Shown here one piece after another: positions 1-6,290 of a DNA stretch of 21,516 nt. A program made the position numbers and the translations under genes. The stretch lies in assembly GCF_946481715.1 (NCBI RefSeq), contig NZ_CAMLOV010000088.1:1-21516 (forward strand). Reading direction: 5' to 3'. The notes below the pieces were generated by a model. The model searched no databases. It had not been told where the DNA came from and worked only from the letters and a program-made list of their open reading frames with translations. This DNA comes from an uncultured Mucilaginibacter sp. GTDB lineage: Bacteria > Bacteroidota > Bacteroidia > Sphingobacteriales > Sphingobacteriaceae. The first letter of the stretch is position 1; every line of letters starts with the position of its first letter.

Positions 1-1
1 A

Positions 2-466
2 CTTTCTAAGGTGAGCGATAAGTTTACCATCGCTGCTGCCTTTGGTAACGTGCAGGGTGTATACAAACCGGGTAACGTTAAATTGCAGCCGGTTATCCTG
101 CACAACTCACAAGTTTATTTAAAAGAGAAACACGGCCTGTCTGCTGAGAAACCTATCAACTTTGTATTCCACGGTGGTTCGGGTTCGAGCCAGGAGGAGA
201 TCCGCGAAGCAATATCTTACGGCGCTATAAAAATGAACATTGATACCGATATGCAGTTTGCATTTTGGGAAGGCATAAAAGATTACTACCAGGCAAAAGA
301 AGGCTATTTGCAAACACAAATTGGCAGCCCTGATGGTGACGATTCGCCAAACAAAAAATATTACGACCCACGCGTGTGGTTGCGCAAGGCAGAGGAAAGC
401 TTTGTAAAACGCTTAACCGTAGCCTTCGGCGACCTAAACTGCATCGACGCTAACAGCAAGCTGTAA
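2..466 (+). CDS. fbaA: Class II fructose-bisphosphate aldolase, C-terminal part (5' end outside window)
   Basis: Cleaves fructose 1,6-bisphosphate to dihydroxyacetone phosphate and glyceraldehyde 3-phosphate in cytosolic glycolysis, and runs the reverse reaction in gluconeogenesis. About 155 C-terminal residues are present and the frame is open to the window edge, so the gene is cut by the window and not truncated in the genome. The visible part carries the zinc-ligand histidine in FHGGSGSS, the substrate-binding NIDTDMQFAFWEG segment, and the family's C-terminal PNKKYYDPRVWLR block. These match the E. coli FbaA (class IIA) type more closely than the shorter GatY/KbaY type. The GTG at position 11 sits inside the conserved sequence and is not the start. 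A terminator hairpin follows about 25 bp after the stop, so the transcript probably ends here. The family assignment is secure. Confidence 0.95.
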   Translation, partial: LSKVSDKFTIAAAFGNVQGVYKPGNVKLQPVILHNSQVYLKEKHGLSAEKPINFVFHGGSGSSQEEIREAISYGAIKMNIDTDMQFAFWEGIKDYYQAKEGYLQTQIGSPDGDDSPNKKYYDPRVWLRKAEESFVKRLTVAFGDLNCIDANSKL

Positions 467-490
467 GCTGATAAAGCAAATACTATTTAA

Positions 491-526
491 AACCGCCCTT
501 GTGTAAGAACATTGGCGGTTTTTTTA
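491..526 (+). terminator. Rho-independent terminator after fbaA
   Basis: A perfect 7-bp stem (AACCGCC at 491-497 with GGCGGTT at 514-520) encloses a 16-nt loop and is followed at once by a run of T. It lies 25 bp after the aldolase stop and before the next start at 554. The position and T tract fit an intrinsic terminator on the plus strand. Confidence 0.8.
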
Positions 527-553
527 GGTTGTAAGGTTTAAATAATAAGCGCT

Positions 554-1057
554 ATGGCCAAAAAAAAGAACAAGAATTTATTTGAGCGGTTTGCAAACTG
601 GGCAACCGCCGCAACCGGGAGTTCTGCCGCATTTATCCTCGCGATAAGCACTATTGTGGTATGGCTGATAACCGGGCCGGTGTTTGATTACTCGGATACC
701 TGGCAGCTCATCATCAATACAGGTACTACCATTATCACGTTTTTAATGGTGTTTTTGATACAGAAATCGCAAAACAAAGATTCGAAGGCCATACATTTAA
801 AATTGAACGAGCTGCTGGCATCGCACCAGGGTGCCAGTAACCGGATGGTAGATATTGAGGATTTGAGCGAAGAGGACCTTGACCAATTACATAAATTTTA
901 CGTAAAATTATCCGATCTTGCCGAGAAGGAGGATGACCTTACCTGCACGCACTCGATAGATGCTGCGGAGGAGAACCATAACTCTAAAATAACCGGCTAT
1001 AAATCTAAACCGCATTATGCCCGAGCCCTCAAAAATAAAAGTAAAACAAGTAGCTGA
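554..1057 (+). CDS. Low-affinity iron permease family small membrane protein
   Basis: A 167-residue protein resembling the bacterial 'low affinity iron permease' family (Pfam Iron_permease). It has a short basic N-terminus (KKKNKN), then two hydrophobic segments at about residues 22-42 and 51-70, then IQKSQNKDSKAIHLKLNELL, which is the most typical stretch of the family. The C-terminal half is acidic and then basic and is probably cytoplasmic. The family name comes from similarity to fungal Fet4. Iron transport by the short bacterial members is not firmly shown, so the role is tentative. The last 41 bp overlap the next gene, which suggests translational coupling. No clear Shine-Dalgarno sequence is seen, as is usual for this phylum. 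Confidence 0.75.
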   Translation: MAKKKNKNLFERFANWATAATGSSAAFILAISTIVVWLITGPVFDYSDTWQLIINTGTTIITFLMVFLIQKSQNKDSKAIHLKLNELLASHQGASNRMVDIEDLSEEDLDQLHKFYVKLSDLAEKEDDLTCTHSIDAAEENHNSKITGYKSKPHYARALKNKSKTSS

Positions 1058-1448
1058 CCCGGCAGAACTGGAAAAAGTATTTGCCATACGGCGCGAAGTA
1101 TTTGTTGTTGAACAAAATTGCCCGCCCGAGTTGGAATGGGAATTTGAAGATGAAAGCACCCATTTTTTAGCCACGGTTGATGGCGTACCTGCCGGCGCCT
1201 GCCGCTGGCGGAAAACCGATAAAGGCTATAAACTTGAACGCTTTGCCGTATTAAAAAAATTCCGTGGCTTTGGCGTAGGACAGGAGTTGGTGCGCACCGT
1301 TTTGGCCGCATTGCCTGCCGAGGCCGAATACGTTTACCTGCACGCCCAACTGGATGCGGTTACCCTATATGCCCGTTTCGGCTTTGAGAAAACCGGACCC
1401 GAGTTTGAAGAAGCAGGGATACGGCATTATAAGATGGTGAAGAAGTGA
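1017..1448 (+). CDS. GNAT family N-acetyltransferase
   Basis: A 143-residue single-domain acetyltransferase that would move an acetyl group from acetyl-CoA to an amine; the substrate is not predictable. The acetyl-CoA pyrophosphate-binding motif is clear as R83-G84-F-G86-V-G88, preceded by the beta-4 strand LERFAVLKKF and followed by YLHAQLDAVTLYARFGFEKTG, which is the usual end of the fold. The N-terminal VFAIRREVFVVEQN is typical of ElaA/YjcF-like members. It starts 41 bp inside the preceding membrane-protein gene in another frame, so the two are probably cotranscribed. No other start fits: the motif-bearing frame opens with this ATG. The superfamily call is firm; the specific function is unknown. 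Confidence 0.88.
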   Translation: MPEPSKIKVKQVADPAELEKVFAIRREVFVVEQNCPPELEWEFEDESTHFLATVDGVPAGACRWRKTDKGYKLERFAVLKKFRGFGVGQELVRTVLAALPAEAEYVYLHAQLDAVTLYARFGFEKTGPEFEEAGIRHYKMVKK

Positions 1449-1475
1449 TTTCGGATTTCGGATTTTACTCTTAAT

Positions 1476-1587
1476 GCTACCGCGGGCGTCCAGCCCGTTT
1501 TTGCATAGAGTCAGCTTTCAGCTGATGCAAGCTGGGAAGCTTGCACAGTGCCCACCACGAGATGCGTTGCGCTAATCTCGCGGTAGC
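1476..1587 (+). repeat. Structured ~110-bp intergenic repeat, copy 1
   Basis: A 112-bp element bounded by a perfect 9-bp inverted repeat (GCTACCGCG at 1476-1484, CGCGGTAGC at 1579-1587). Inside are four hairpins in a row: CGGGC/GCCCG (1483-1497), TCAGCT/AGCTGA (1511-1525), TGCAAGCT/AGCTTGCA (1526-1545) and CGAGAT/ATCTCG (1558-1580). A second copy in the same orientation lies at 2366-2475. No flanking target duplication and no open frame are seen. It resembles a REPIN or MITE-like dispersed element; this naming is inference. Confidence 0.8.
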
Positions 1588-1667
1588 AGAAAAATGCGGC
1601 TGGGACGGAGTTTTACACCGGGAATTTTCTAATATTCACTTGATTAATAAAATCATCACATATAGCA

Positions 1668-2342
1668 ATGAAAATAGTTAACTCAATTGGTTCCTGCTTT
1701 ATATTGGGGTTTTTAGCTTGTTCGGGTTGCCAGGTTAAAGGTGATAAGATTGCAAGTGAGATTTCTTCGGAAGGAAAACAGTCAATGCTATCAACGAGAG
1801 CAGCAGATACCCTTAAGTTGTACCCCTTTTTAAGGCGACAGTTTCGGACTGATGGTGACAAAGAACTTAAGGAAATTCGCTGCCAAAATGATACTTTAAT
1901 AATCGCGACCACCGGATGGTTCTTTTATTATCCGTTCGGGAAGGTAACCAATGAAAAAGCGCTTAAAAATGCTTTTTATATTTATCAATTTGTTAACGAG
2001 ATACAACATAAAGGGCAAAACGATTCCACCAAATTGTATAGATTTAACAAGGATGGTAGTTTTGTTAAGTTTGTTAAATCCGACGACAATACGAGATTTG
2101 AAATTGTATCTGCGGTAATTAACAACCCGGATATGGTTTTCCTCAATGGGGTAAAAGTGGGAATGAGTAAATCAGAATTTTACCGCGCGTACTTTAAAAG
2201 GAATATTGAAAGAGAATTGCCTGATATAAAAGTAGTGGAAATAATTACAGCATTGGATGGGATGTGGCATTACTATACTTTTTCTGGGGGCAGGTTAAGT
2301 CAAATAAAACTATCCACAGATTATTTATTAGACCAAAAGTAA
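1668..2342 (+). CDS. Unrecognised lipoprotein (orphan between two repeats)
   Basis: A 224-residue protein I do not recognise. The N-terminus is a lipoprotein signal: a short basic start, a hydrophobic core, then FLACSGC, in which Cys18 or Cys21 would be lipidated. The mature part is soluble and mixed in charge, with aromatic-rich stretches (GWFFYYPFGK, MWHYYTF). The segment VFLNGVKVGMSKSEFYRAYF resembles the 'G-M-s-k-x-e' motif of small BamE/SmpA-like or DUF-type periplasmic lipoproteins, but this is weak. It starts 80 bp after repeat copy 1, and repeat copy 2 begins 23 bp after its stop. It looks more AT-rich than its neighbours by eye. It is probably a lineage-specific envelope protein. Confidence 0.65.
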   Translation: MKIVNSIGSCFILGFLACSGCQVKGDKIASEISSEGKQSMLSTRAADTLKLYPFLRRQFRTDGDKELKEIRCQNDTLIIATTGWFFYYPFGKVTNEKALKNAFYIYQFVNEIQHKGQNDSTKLYRFNKDGSFVKFVKSDDNTRFEIVSAVINNPDMVFLNGVKVGMSKSEFYRAYFKRNIERELPDIKVVEIITALDGMWHYYTFSGGRLSQIKLSTDYLLDQK

Positions 2343-2365
2343 ACATAACAGGAAGGAAAACCATT

Positions 2366-2475
2366 ACTACCACGGGCTTCCAGCCGTGGTTGCATATGGT
2401 CAGCTTTCAGTTGACGCAAGCTGGACGCTCGCACCATGCGCACCACGAGATACGCTGTGCTAATCTCGCGGCAGC
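2366..2475 (+). repeat. Structured ~110-bp intergenic repeat, copy 2
   Basis: A second, diverged copy of the 1476-1587 element in the same orientation, about 890 bp away and roughly four-fifths identical by eye. The most conserved parts are GTCAGCTTTCAG, GCAAGCTGG, CACCACGAGAT and GCTAATCTCGCGG. Several differences keep the pairing. The first hairpin becomes ACCACGG/CCGTGGT (2369-2390), the second keeps TCAGCT with AGTTGA through a G-U pair, and the last keeps CGAGAT/ATCTCG. The terminal inverted repeat is degraded (ACTACC at the left, GGCAGC at the right). Confidence 0.78.
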
Positions 2476-2561
2476 GGATAAAAATGTAATAATGAGATTC
2501 GTACCTCAAGGACGTGGTGGTGAGTAGGTGGGGTGCGAGCAGAGCCGTTTTGCAAGTTCCC

Positions 2562-2599
2562 CCCGCATCGCGGGAGATCACTAATATTTTGATCTTTTC
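2562..2599 (+). terminator. Possible terminator: two adjacent hairpins downstream of repeat copy 2
   Basis: CCCGC (2562-2566) pairs with GCGGG (2570-2574) around a 3-nt loop. Immediately after, AGATCA (2575-2580) pairs with TGATCT (2590-2595) and is followed by TTTCTTT. This could end transcription from the lipoprotein gene, about 250 bp past its stop. The second stem is AT-rich and weak. Confidence 0.35.
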
Positions 2600-2668
2600 T
2601 TTAAAGTATTAATGAACTCCCTCCGGTCGGTTGTCTTTGTGCCTCACAACTACGCAGGGAAGAATTGT

Positions 2669-3118
2669 TTAAATCACTTTCACTGCACTCACCCCAAACT
2701 TATTCAAAAAATCAACCCCTTCGTCGCTGGCGAGGCCTTTGTATTGGGCGTACGATTTATCAAAGTAAACTTGCTTTATACCGGCAGAGAATATAAGCCT
2801 GGCGCATGGCAGGCATGGCGATAGCGTGGTGTACAGCGTAGCGCCTTCCAGGTTAGCCCCGTTCTTCACCGCGTACAGTATAGCGTTCTCCTCGGCATGC
2901 AGGGCAAGCGAGCAGCTGCCTTTACTGTCGCGCGCGCAGCCATGCTCGGGGAACTCCTCGTCGCAGTTGTGGGTGCCTGCAGGCGGGCCGTTATAACCTA
3001 TGGAGATTATCCTGGTATCTTTAGCTAAAACAGCACCTACCTGGGCTTTAACGCAATGCGAGCGCTTAGCCAGGTCGGTTGCCAAATTCATAAAAATATG
3101 GTCGAATGTAGGTTTCAT
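2669..3118 (-). CDS. Deoxycytidylate (dCMP) deaminase
   Basis: A 149-residue zinc-dependent deaminase that converts dCMP to dUMP, the precursor for dTMP synthesis, in the cytosol. The catalytic zinc site is complete: H74-A-E76 (in LHAEENA) with C102-L-P-C105. A second family-specific cluster of Cys and His (H50, C52, H59, C61, C69) matches the extra zinc or structural site of dCMP deaminase/ComEB-type proteins and argues against tRNA adenosine or guanine deaminase. The length fits the family. It is preceded by a terminator hairpin that separates it from the sugar transporter gene, so it probably has its own promoter in the short gap at 3119-3140. The annotation dCMP deaminase is secure at family level; ComEB is the other usual name. 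Confidence 0.92.
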   Translation of the reverse strand: MKPTFDHIFMNLATDLAKRSHCVKAQVGAVLAKDTRIISIGYNGPPAGTHNCDEEFPEHGCARDSKGSCSLALHAEENAILYAVKNGANLEGATLYTTLSPCLPCARLIFSAGIKQVYFDKSYAQYKGLASDEGVDFLNKFGVSAVKVI

Positions 3119-3128
3119 GCTTAATTTA

Positions 3129-3176
3129 TTAAAAGAAGAAAAGGTTAGTTACCGGATCGCTCCACTAACTAACCTT
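3129..3176 (-). terminator. Rho-independent terminator of the sugar transporter gene
   Basis: A perfect 11-bp stem (AAGGTTAGTTA at 3141-3151, TAACTAACCTT at 3166-3176) encloses a 14-nt loop. On the minus strand it is followed by TTTTCTTCTTTT. It sits about 50 bp past the transporter stop and just upstream of the deaminase start. Confidence 0.75.
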
Positions 3177-3228
3177 CACTTCAAGTATTCTGAAAATTCT
3201 AAAATTCTGAAAATCCTGATTCAGACAA

Positions 3229-4845
3229 TTAATGCCCTCCGCCTGCTTCCAGGTTGTCTACATCTATACCTTGTTTCTTTAACTCAGCGCCTGCTTTAAA
3301 CGCAAAGAACGCCAGGTAAGCAAAGCCGATAACCGGAACGATGTATGACAAGTGGATACCGCTGGTATCGGCCAATATACCTTGTACCGGCGGGATGATA
3401 GAACCCCCCAGGATCATCATGATTAAAAATGCCGAACCCTGGCTGGTGTATTTGCCCAAGCCTGTTACTGATAGCGAGAAGATAGAAGGCCACATGATAG
3501 AGCAGCATAAGCCACCGCTAATAAACGAGAAGATAGCGATCATCCCGGTAGTCATTAAACCAATTACCATAAACAGGGCGCCTAAAATACCAAATATAGC
3601 CAGCGTGCGTACGGGTTTTTGGTTGCCTATCATAAAGCCGATAACCAATATAGCTACACAGGCAGCGTAAGGGTAAAGGCTGGTAACATCGGTGCCGCCA
3701 ATGCGGTTAACAATAAGTACTACGGCAAAAGCTACAAAAGGTATTATAACCGTTAAAGCAAACTTTGCAGTTTTGCCGAGGCTGAAAGCAGCGATGGCGC
3801 CCGTCCAGCGGCCTACCATTAAGCTACCCCAGTATAAAGAGATAAACGGGGCGATATCGGATGCAGCGTACCCACCAAATGCAGGCAGTTCCAGCAGGGC
3901 GCCCATGTTGCTTTGGATGGTTACCTCTACACCCACATAAGTAAAGATAGCCAACATACCGTAAACCAGCTGCGGGTATTGCATGGCACCCCAGCCGGTT
4001 TTATTTTTGGTTTTGGCCGATGCAGAAACAGATCCGACAAGCGAAAATAGGATAATGGCTAACGATGCATAAACATAATACGACTTTGGAAGCCCTGTTG
4101 CAATAGCAAGCGGGCTTGCAGCCAATATTAAAAGAAAGGCAACGAATATGATGCCCAATGGCAGGTTGGCCTTATTGCTTGGCTCAATTTTTTCGTCGCT
4201 GGTTACCTTAGGTAATTTAGATACCCAAAAGAATATAGCTACGGCTATAAATAAACCTGCAAGTATATAGTAAAGGTTATTTACTGATGATATTTTTACA
4301 TCTGCCGCCGGTATTTTAGCCGATGCGGACCCGAACAAAACGATAGAAACAATAACAGGGCCCATGATACTGCCAAAATTGTTTACGCCACCCGCAAAAT
4401 TTAAGCGGTGGGTGCCTGTTTCCGCGCTGCCCAGGGCTACCACGAATGGGTTAGCTGCAGTTTGCTGCAACGAGAAACCTAATGCGATAACGAAAAAGGT
4501 GAACAAGATAAAGGCAAACGAACCCGAGTTAATAGCGGGGATCATGATCAGTGCGCCAACTGCCGAAAGTAAAAGGCCGTAGATGATACCATTTTTGTAG
4601 CCTATCTTATTCAGGATATCAACCTTCGTTGCTGCGGAGGCGAAATAAAGGATAAGCGAGCCTATAAAATAGCCGCCATAAAAGGTGAAGTCGATAAGTT
4701 GCGACTCGAATTGCGTTAAACTAAAATGCGCTTTACAAAAAGGTATAAAAATTCCGTTAGAAGCGGCCAGGAAGCCCCAAAAAAAGAATACAGTTACCAA
4801 TGTATACAACGCCGAGCTATTACTCTTTGAGTTGTTTTGTTCCAT
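3229..4845 (-). CDS. FHS-type sugar MFS transporter (FucP/GluP-like)
   Basis: A major facilitator transporter of the fucose:H+ symporter (FHS) type, inner membrane, expected to import a monosaccharide with protons. The start region [21 protein letters not shown] is the family's first transmembrane helix. It is followed by [11 protein letters not shown] in helix 2 and by the conserved [13 protein letters not shown] and [16 protein letters not shown] segments of helices 4 and 5. At 538 residues it is about 100 longer than E. coli FucP. The extra length lies mainly in the loop between about residues 170 and 280 and in the C-terminal half (additional hydrophobic stretch near residues 390-420). 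The C-terminus is GGGH. No sugar-utilisation gene is adjacent, so the substrate is unknown. It stands alone with its own terminator. Confidence 0.88.
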   Translation of the reverse strand: MEQNNSKSNSSALYTLVTVFFFWGFLAASNGIFIPFCKAHFSLTQFESQLIDFTFYGGYFIGSLILYFASAATKVDILNKIGYKNGIIYGLLLSAVGALIMIPAINSGSFAFILFTFFVIALGFSLQQTAANPFVVALGSAETGTHRLNFAGGVNNFGSIMGPVIVSIVLFGSASAKIPAADVKISSVNNLYYILAGLFIAVAIFFWVSKLPKVTSDEKIEPSNKANLPLGIIFVAFLLILAASPLAIATGLPKSYYVYASLAIILFSLVGSVSASAKTKNKTGWGAMQYPQLVYGMLAIFTYVGVEVTIQSNMGALLELPAFGGYAASDIAPFISLYWGSLMVGRWTGAIAAFSLGKTAKFALTVIIPFVAFAVVLIVNRIGGTDVTSLYPYAACVAILVIGFMIGNQKPVRTLAIFGILGALFMVIGLMTTGMIAIFSFISGGLCCSIMWPSIFSLSVTGLGKYTSQGSAFLIMMILGGSIIPPVQGILADTSGIHLSYIVPVIGFAYLAFFAFKAGAELKKQGIDVDNLEAGGGH

Positions 4846-5033
4846 CGTTAAAAAAGGTTGTTAAATATTGGTGTATTTGAAGCACTAAACATAATTCATT
4901 TTTTTATAAATAGCCGTTAATTTTTTCAAAATATAAATCACTACCTTAAGTTTTGTGTTTAACAGATAAAAGTTCGCATATTAGTGTCCTGATTTTTTTA
5001 ACTGGATAGAAAGCAATATATACGCCTAACTTA

Positions 5034-5699
5034 ATGATAGAAGCCATTATTTCGGGAATTGGGTTTGGATTAGTGCTTACGTTTATAACCGGCCCGGTTT
5101 TTTTCGCTTTAATAAAAACCAGTATCGAAAAAGGCTTCCATGCAGGCGTTGCTTTGGCCCTTGGCGTGGTATGCAGCGATGTTGTTTTTGTAGGGGCTAT
5201 CCTTTTTGGCTCGCAGTTGTTCACCGTTAGTCCGCATACTAAAACCATGGTAGGCGTATTGGGCAGCCTTATTCTTTTTGTTGTAGGCGTGTATTACCTG
5301 TTCAAAAAGAGCGATGTTAACTATAATAACACCATCCCATCTAATGTAGACCGCGCCGGCTACTTTTTTAAAGGCTTTTTGATGTGCATTTTTAACCCTA
5401 CGATACTGTTTCATTGGACGGTCGTCATAGGGGCTGCCAGTACCGTTTACCACGAAGGAGTACATGGCCGCACCCTTAAGATTGCCATTATGTTCCTAAC
5501 CATCCTTATCGTACAATTCGGGCTCGACACTACCAAGGCATTCTACGCCGATAAACTCCGCGACAAAATATCCGTAAAACTTGTCCACCGCCTCAACCAG
5601 GTAGCCGGTATCGCGCTTATCATCGCATCATTGGTATTGGTTGATAGGTTGGTTACCCACTACGTTTTCTCGCCGCCGGGAACGGAAAAGCATAGTTAG
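5034..5699 (+). CDS. LysE family translocator
   Basis: A 221-residue inner-membrane exporter of the LysE/RhtB superfamily, which exports amino acids or related metabolites. The N-terminus GIGFGLVLTFITGPVFFALIKTSIEKGF carries the hallmark G-P-V/G-P segment, and the following GVALALGVVCSDVVFV is the typical second helix with its aspartate. About six hydrophobic segments are visible. A second conserved block, FKGFLMCIFNPTILFHWTVV, has the N-P motif of the family. The substrate cannot be predicted from sequence; many Bacteroidota members are annotated only as LysE family. Its stop overlaps the stop of the convergent small membrane protein at 5696, leaving no room for a terminator between them. 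Confidence 0.85.
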   Translation: MIEAIISGIGFGLVLTFITGPVFFALIKTSIEKGFHAGVALALGVVCSDVVFVGAILFGSQLFTVSPHTKTMVGVLGSLILFVVGVYYLFKKSDVNYNNTIPSNVDRAGYFFKGFLMCIFNPTILFHWTVVIGAASTVYHEGVHGRTLKIAIMFLTILIVQFGLDTTKAFYADKLRDKISVKLVHRLNQVAGIALIIASLVLVDRLVTHYVFSPPGTEKHS

Positions 5700-6187
5700 C
5701 TACCGAAAATTTCCTTAAACTCCCTTAAACTGCTGTAAGGTTCAAATCCGAGGTTTTTAACACCTTTGTTGATGATGGTACGTTTCAACTCCTGGTAGTT
5801 GGCGTGGAATTTTTCCGAAATCTTGACTGCTTTTTTATCGCCTAAGATGAGATATAAATATTCATAATTACCTGCCTTGTCTGTTAAAATCGATAGCCGG
5901 TAGCCATCAAATGTGGAGAATGGATAAATCTTTGTTGTAGACAATCCTATAAATCGCCTAACGCGGATTTCATCTTCATCAATAGTTACAGAGATAGCTT
6001 TTGTGCGCATCTCGCCTAAAACCAAATAAACCCACACAAACAAAAAAAACAGGCAAAAAATAATGAAAGGCGCTATTGCCATATTGGAGTTTAGTGCCCT
6101 ACCAGAAAGCACCATTATCATCATAACCGAACAGGCGATTGAAAAGATAGCCAAAAAATAAGCCCAGTAACGGAATTTCGATTTCAC
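5696..6187 (-). CDS. Small membrane protein with two transmembrane segments and a possible PH-like domain
   Basis: A 163-residue protein of unknown function. Two hydrophobic segments at about residues 8-28 and 37-57 are followed by a soluble domain. That domain (ISVTIDEDEIRVRRF, TKIYPFSTFDGYRL, YEYLYLILGDKKAVKIS, FHANYQELKRTI) has the alternating beta-strand layout and terminal helix of bacterial PH-like (bPH-type) domains that follow a two-helix anchor. I see the pattern but cannot confirm the fold. It lies between purF and the convergent lysE-family gene. Its start is 103 bp downstream of the purF stop, beyond the purF terminator, so it is probably a separate unit. Confidence 0.6.
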   Translation of the reverse strand: MKSKFRYWAYFLAIFSIACSVMMIMVLSGRALNSNMAIAPFIIFCLFFLFVWVYLVLGEMRTKAISVTIDEDEIRVRRFIGLSTTKIYPFSTFDGYRLSILTDKAGNYEYLYLILGDKKAVKISEKFHANYQELKRTIINKGVKNLGFEPYSSLREFKEIFGS

Positions 6188-6231
6188 TTTAGCTAATTTA
6201 TATTTTAATGATGAGTAATTGGGTTACTCAC

Positions 6232-6267
6232 AAAAAAAGGCGAAAAGTAAACTACCTTTCGCCTTTT
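6232..6267 (-). terminator. Rho-independent terminator of purF
   Basis: A perfect 11-bp stem (AAAAGGCGAAA at 6235-6245, TTTCGCCTTTT at 6257-6267) has an 11-nt loop and, on the minus strand, a run of seven T ending at 6232. It lies 24 bp past the purF stop. On the plus strand the tail is TTTT followed by ACC, so it acts mainly on the minus strand. Confidence 0.8.
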
Positions 6268-6290
6268 ACCTTTAAGCTTTCGCCTCAAAA

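Larger units (their letters stand above)
2343..2668. other. Gene-free interval holding repeat copy 2 and terminator-like hairpins
   Basis: This 326-bp gap lies between the plus-strand lipoprotein gene and the minus-strand deaminase gene, so both transcripts end here. It holds repeat copy 2 (2366-2475), two small hairpins at 2562-2595, and the unexplained stretch 2596-2668, where GTTGT (2630-2634) and ACAAC (2646-2650) could pair weakly. I find no credible open frame; those that exist run through the repeat. Confidence 0.6.

Noticed and set aside
1015..1311. A 98-codon minus-strand frame opposite the GNAT gene
   Set aside because: Shadow frame; the plus strand carries the complete acetyl-CoA motif.
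1476..2475. CRISPR array
   Set aside because: Only two repeat units, about 890 bp apart, diverged and with a gene between; no regular spacers and no cas genes.
1476..2475. Composite transposon or insertion sequence
   Set aside because: No transposase gene, no target duplication, and the flanking elements are far too short to encode one. A non-autonomous element remains possible and is reported as such.
2264..2527. An 87-codon plus-strand frame overlapping the lipoprotein 3' end
   Set aside because: Most of it translates repeat copy 2; no start context or family support.
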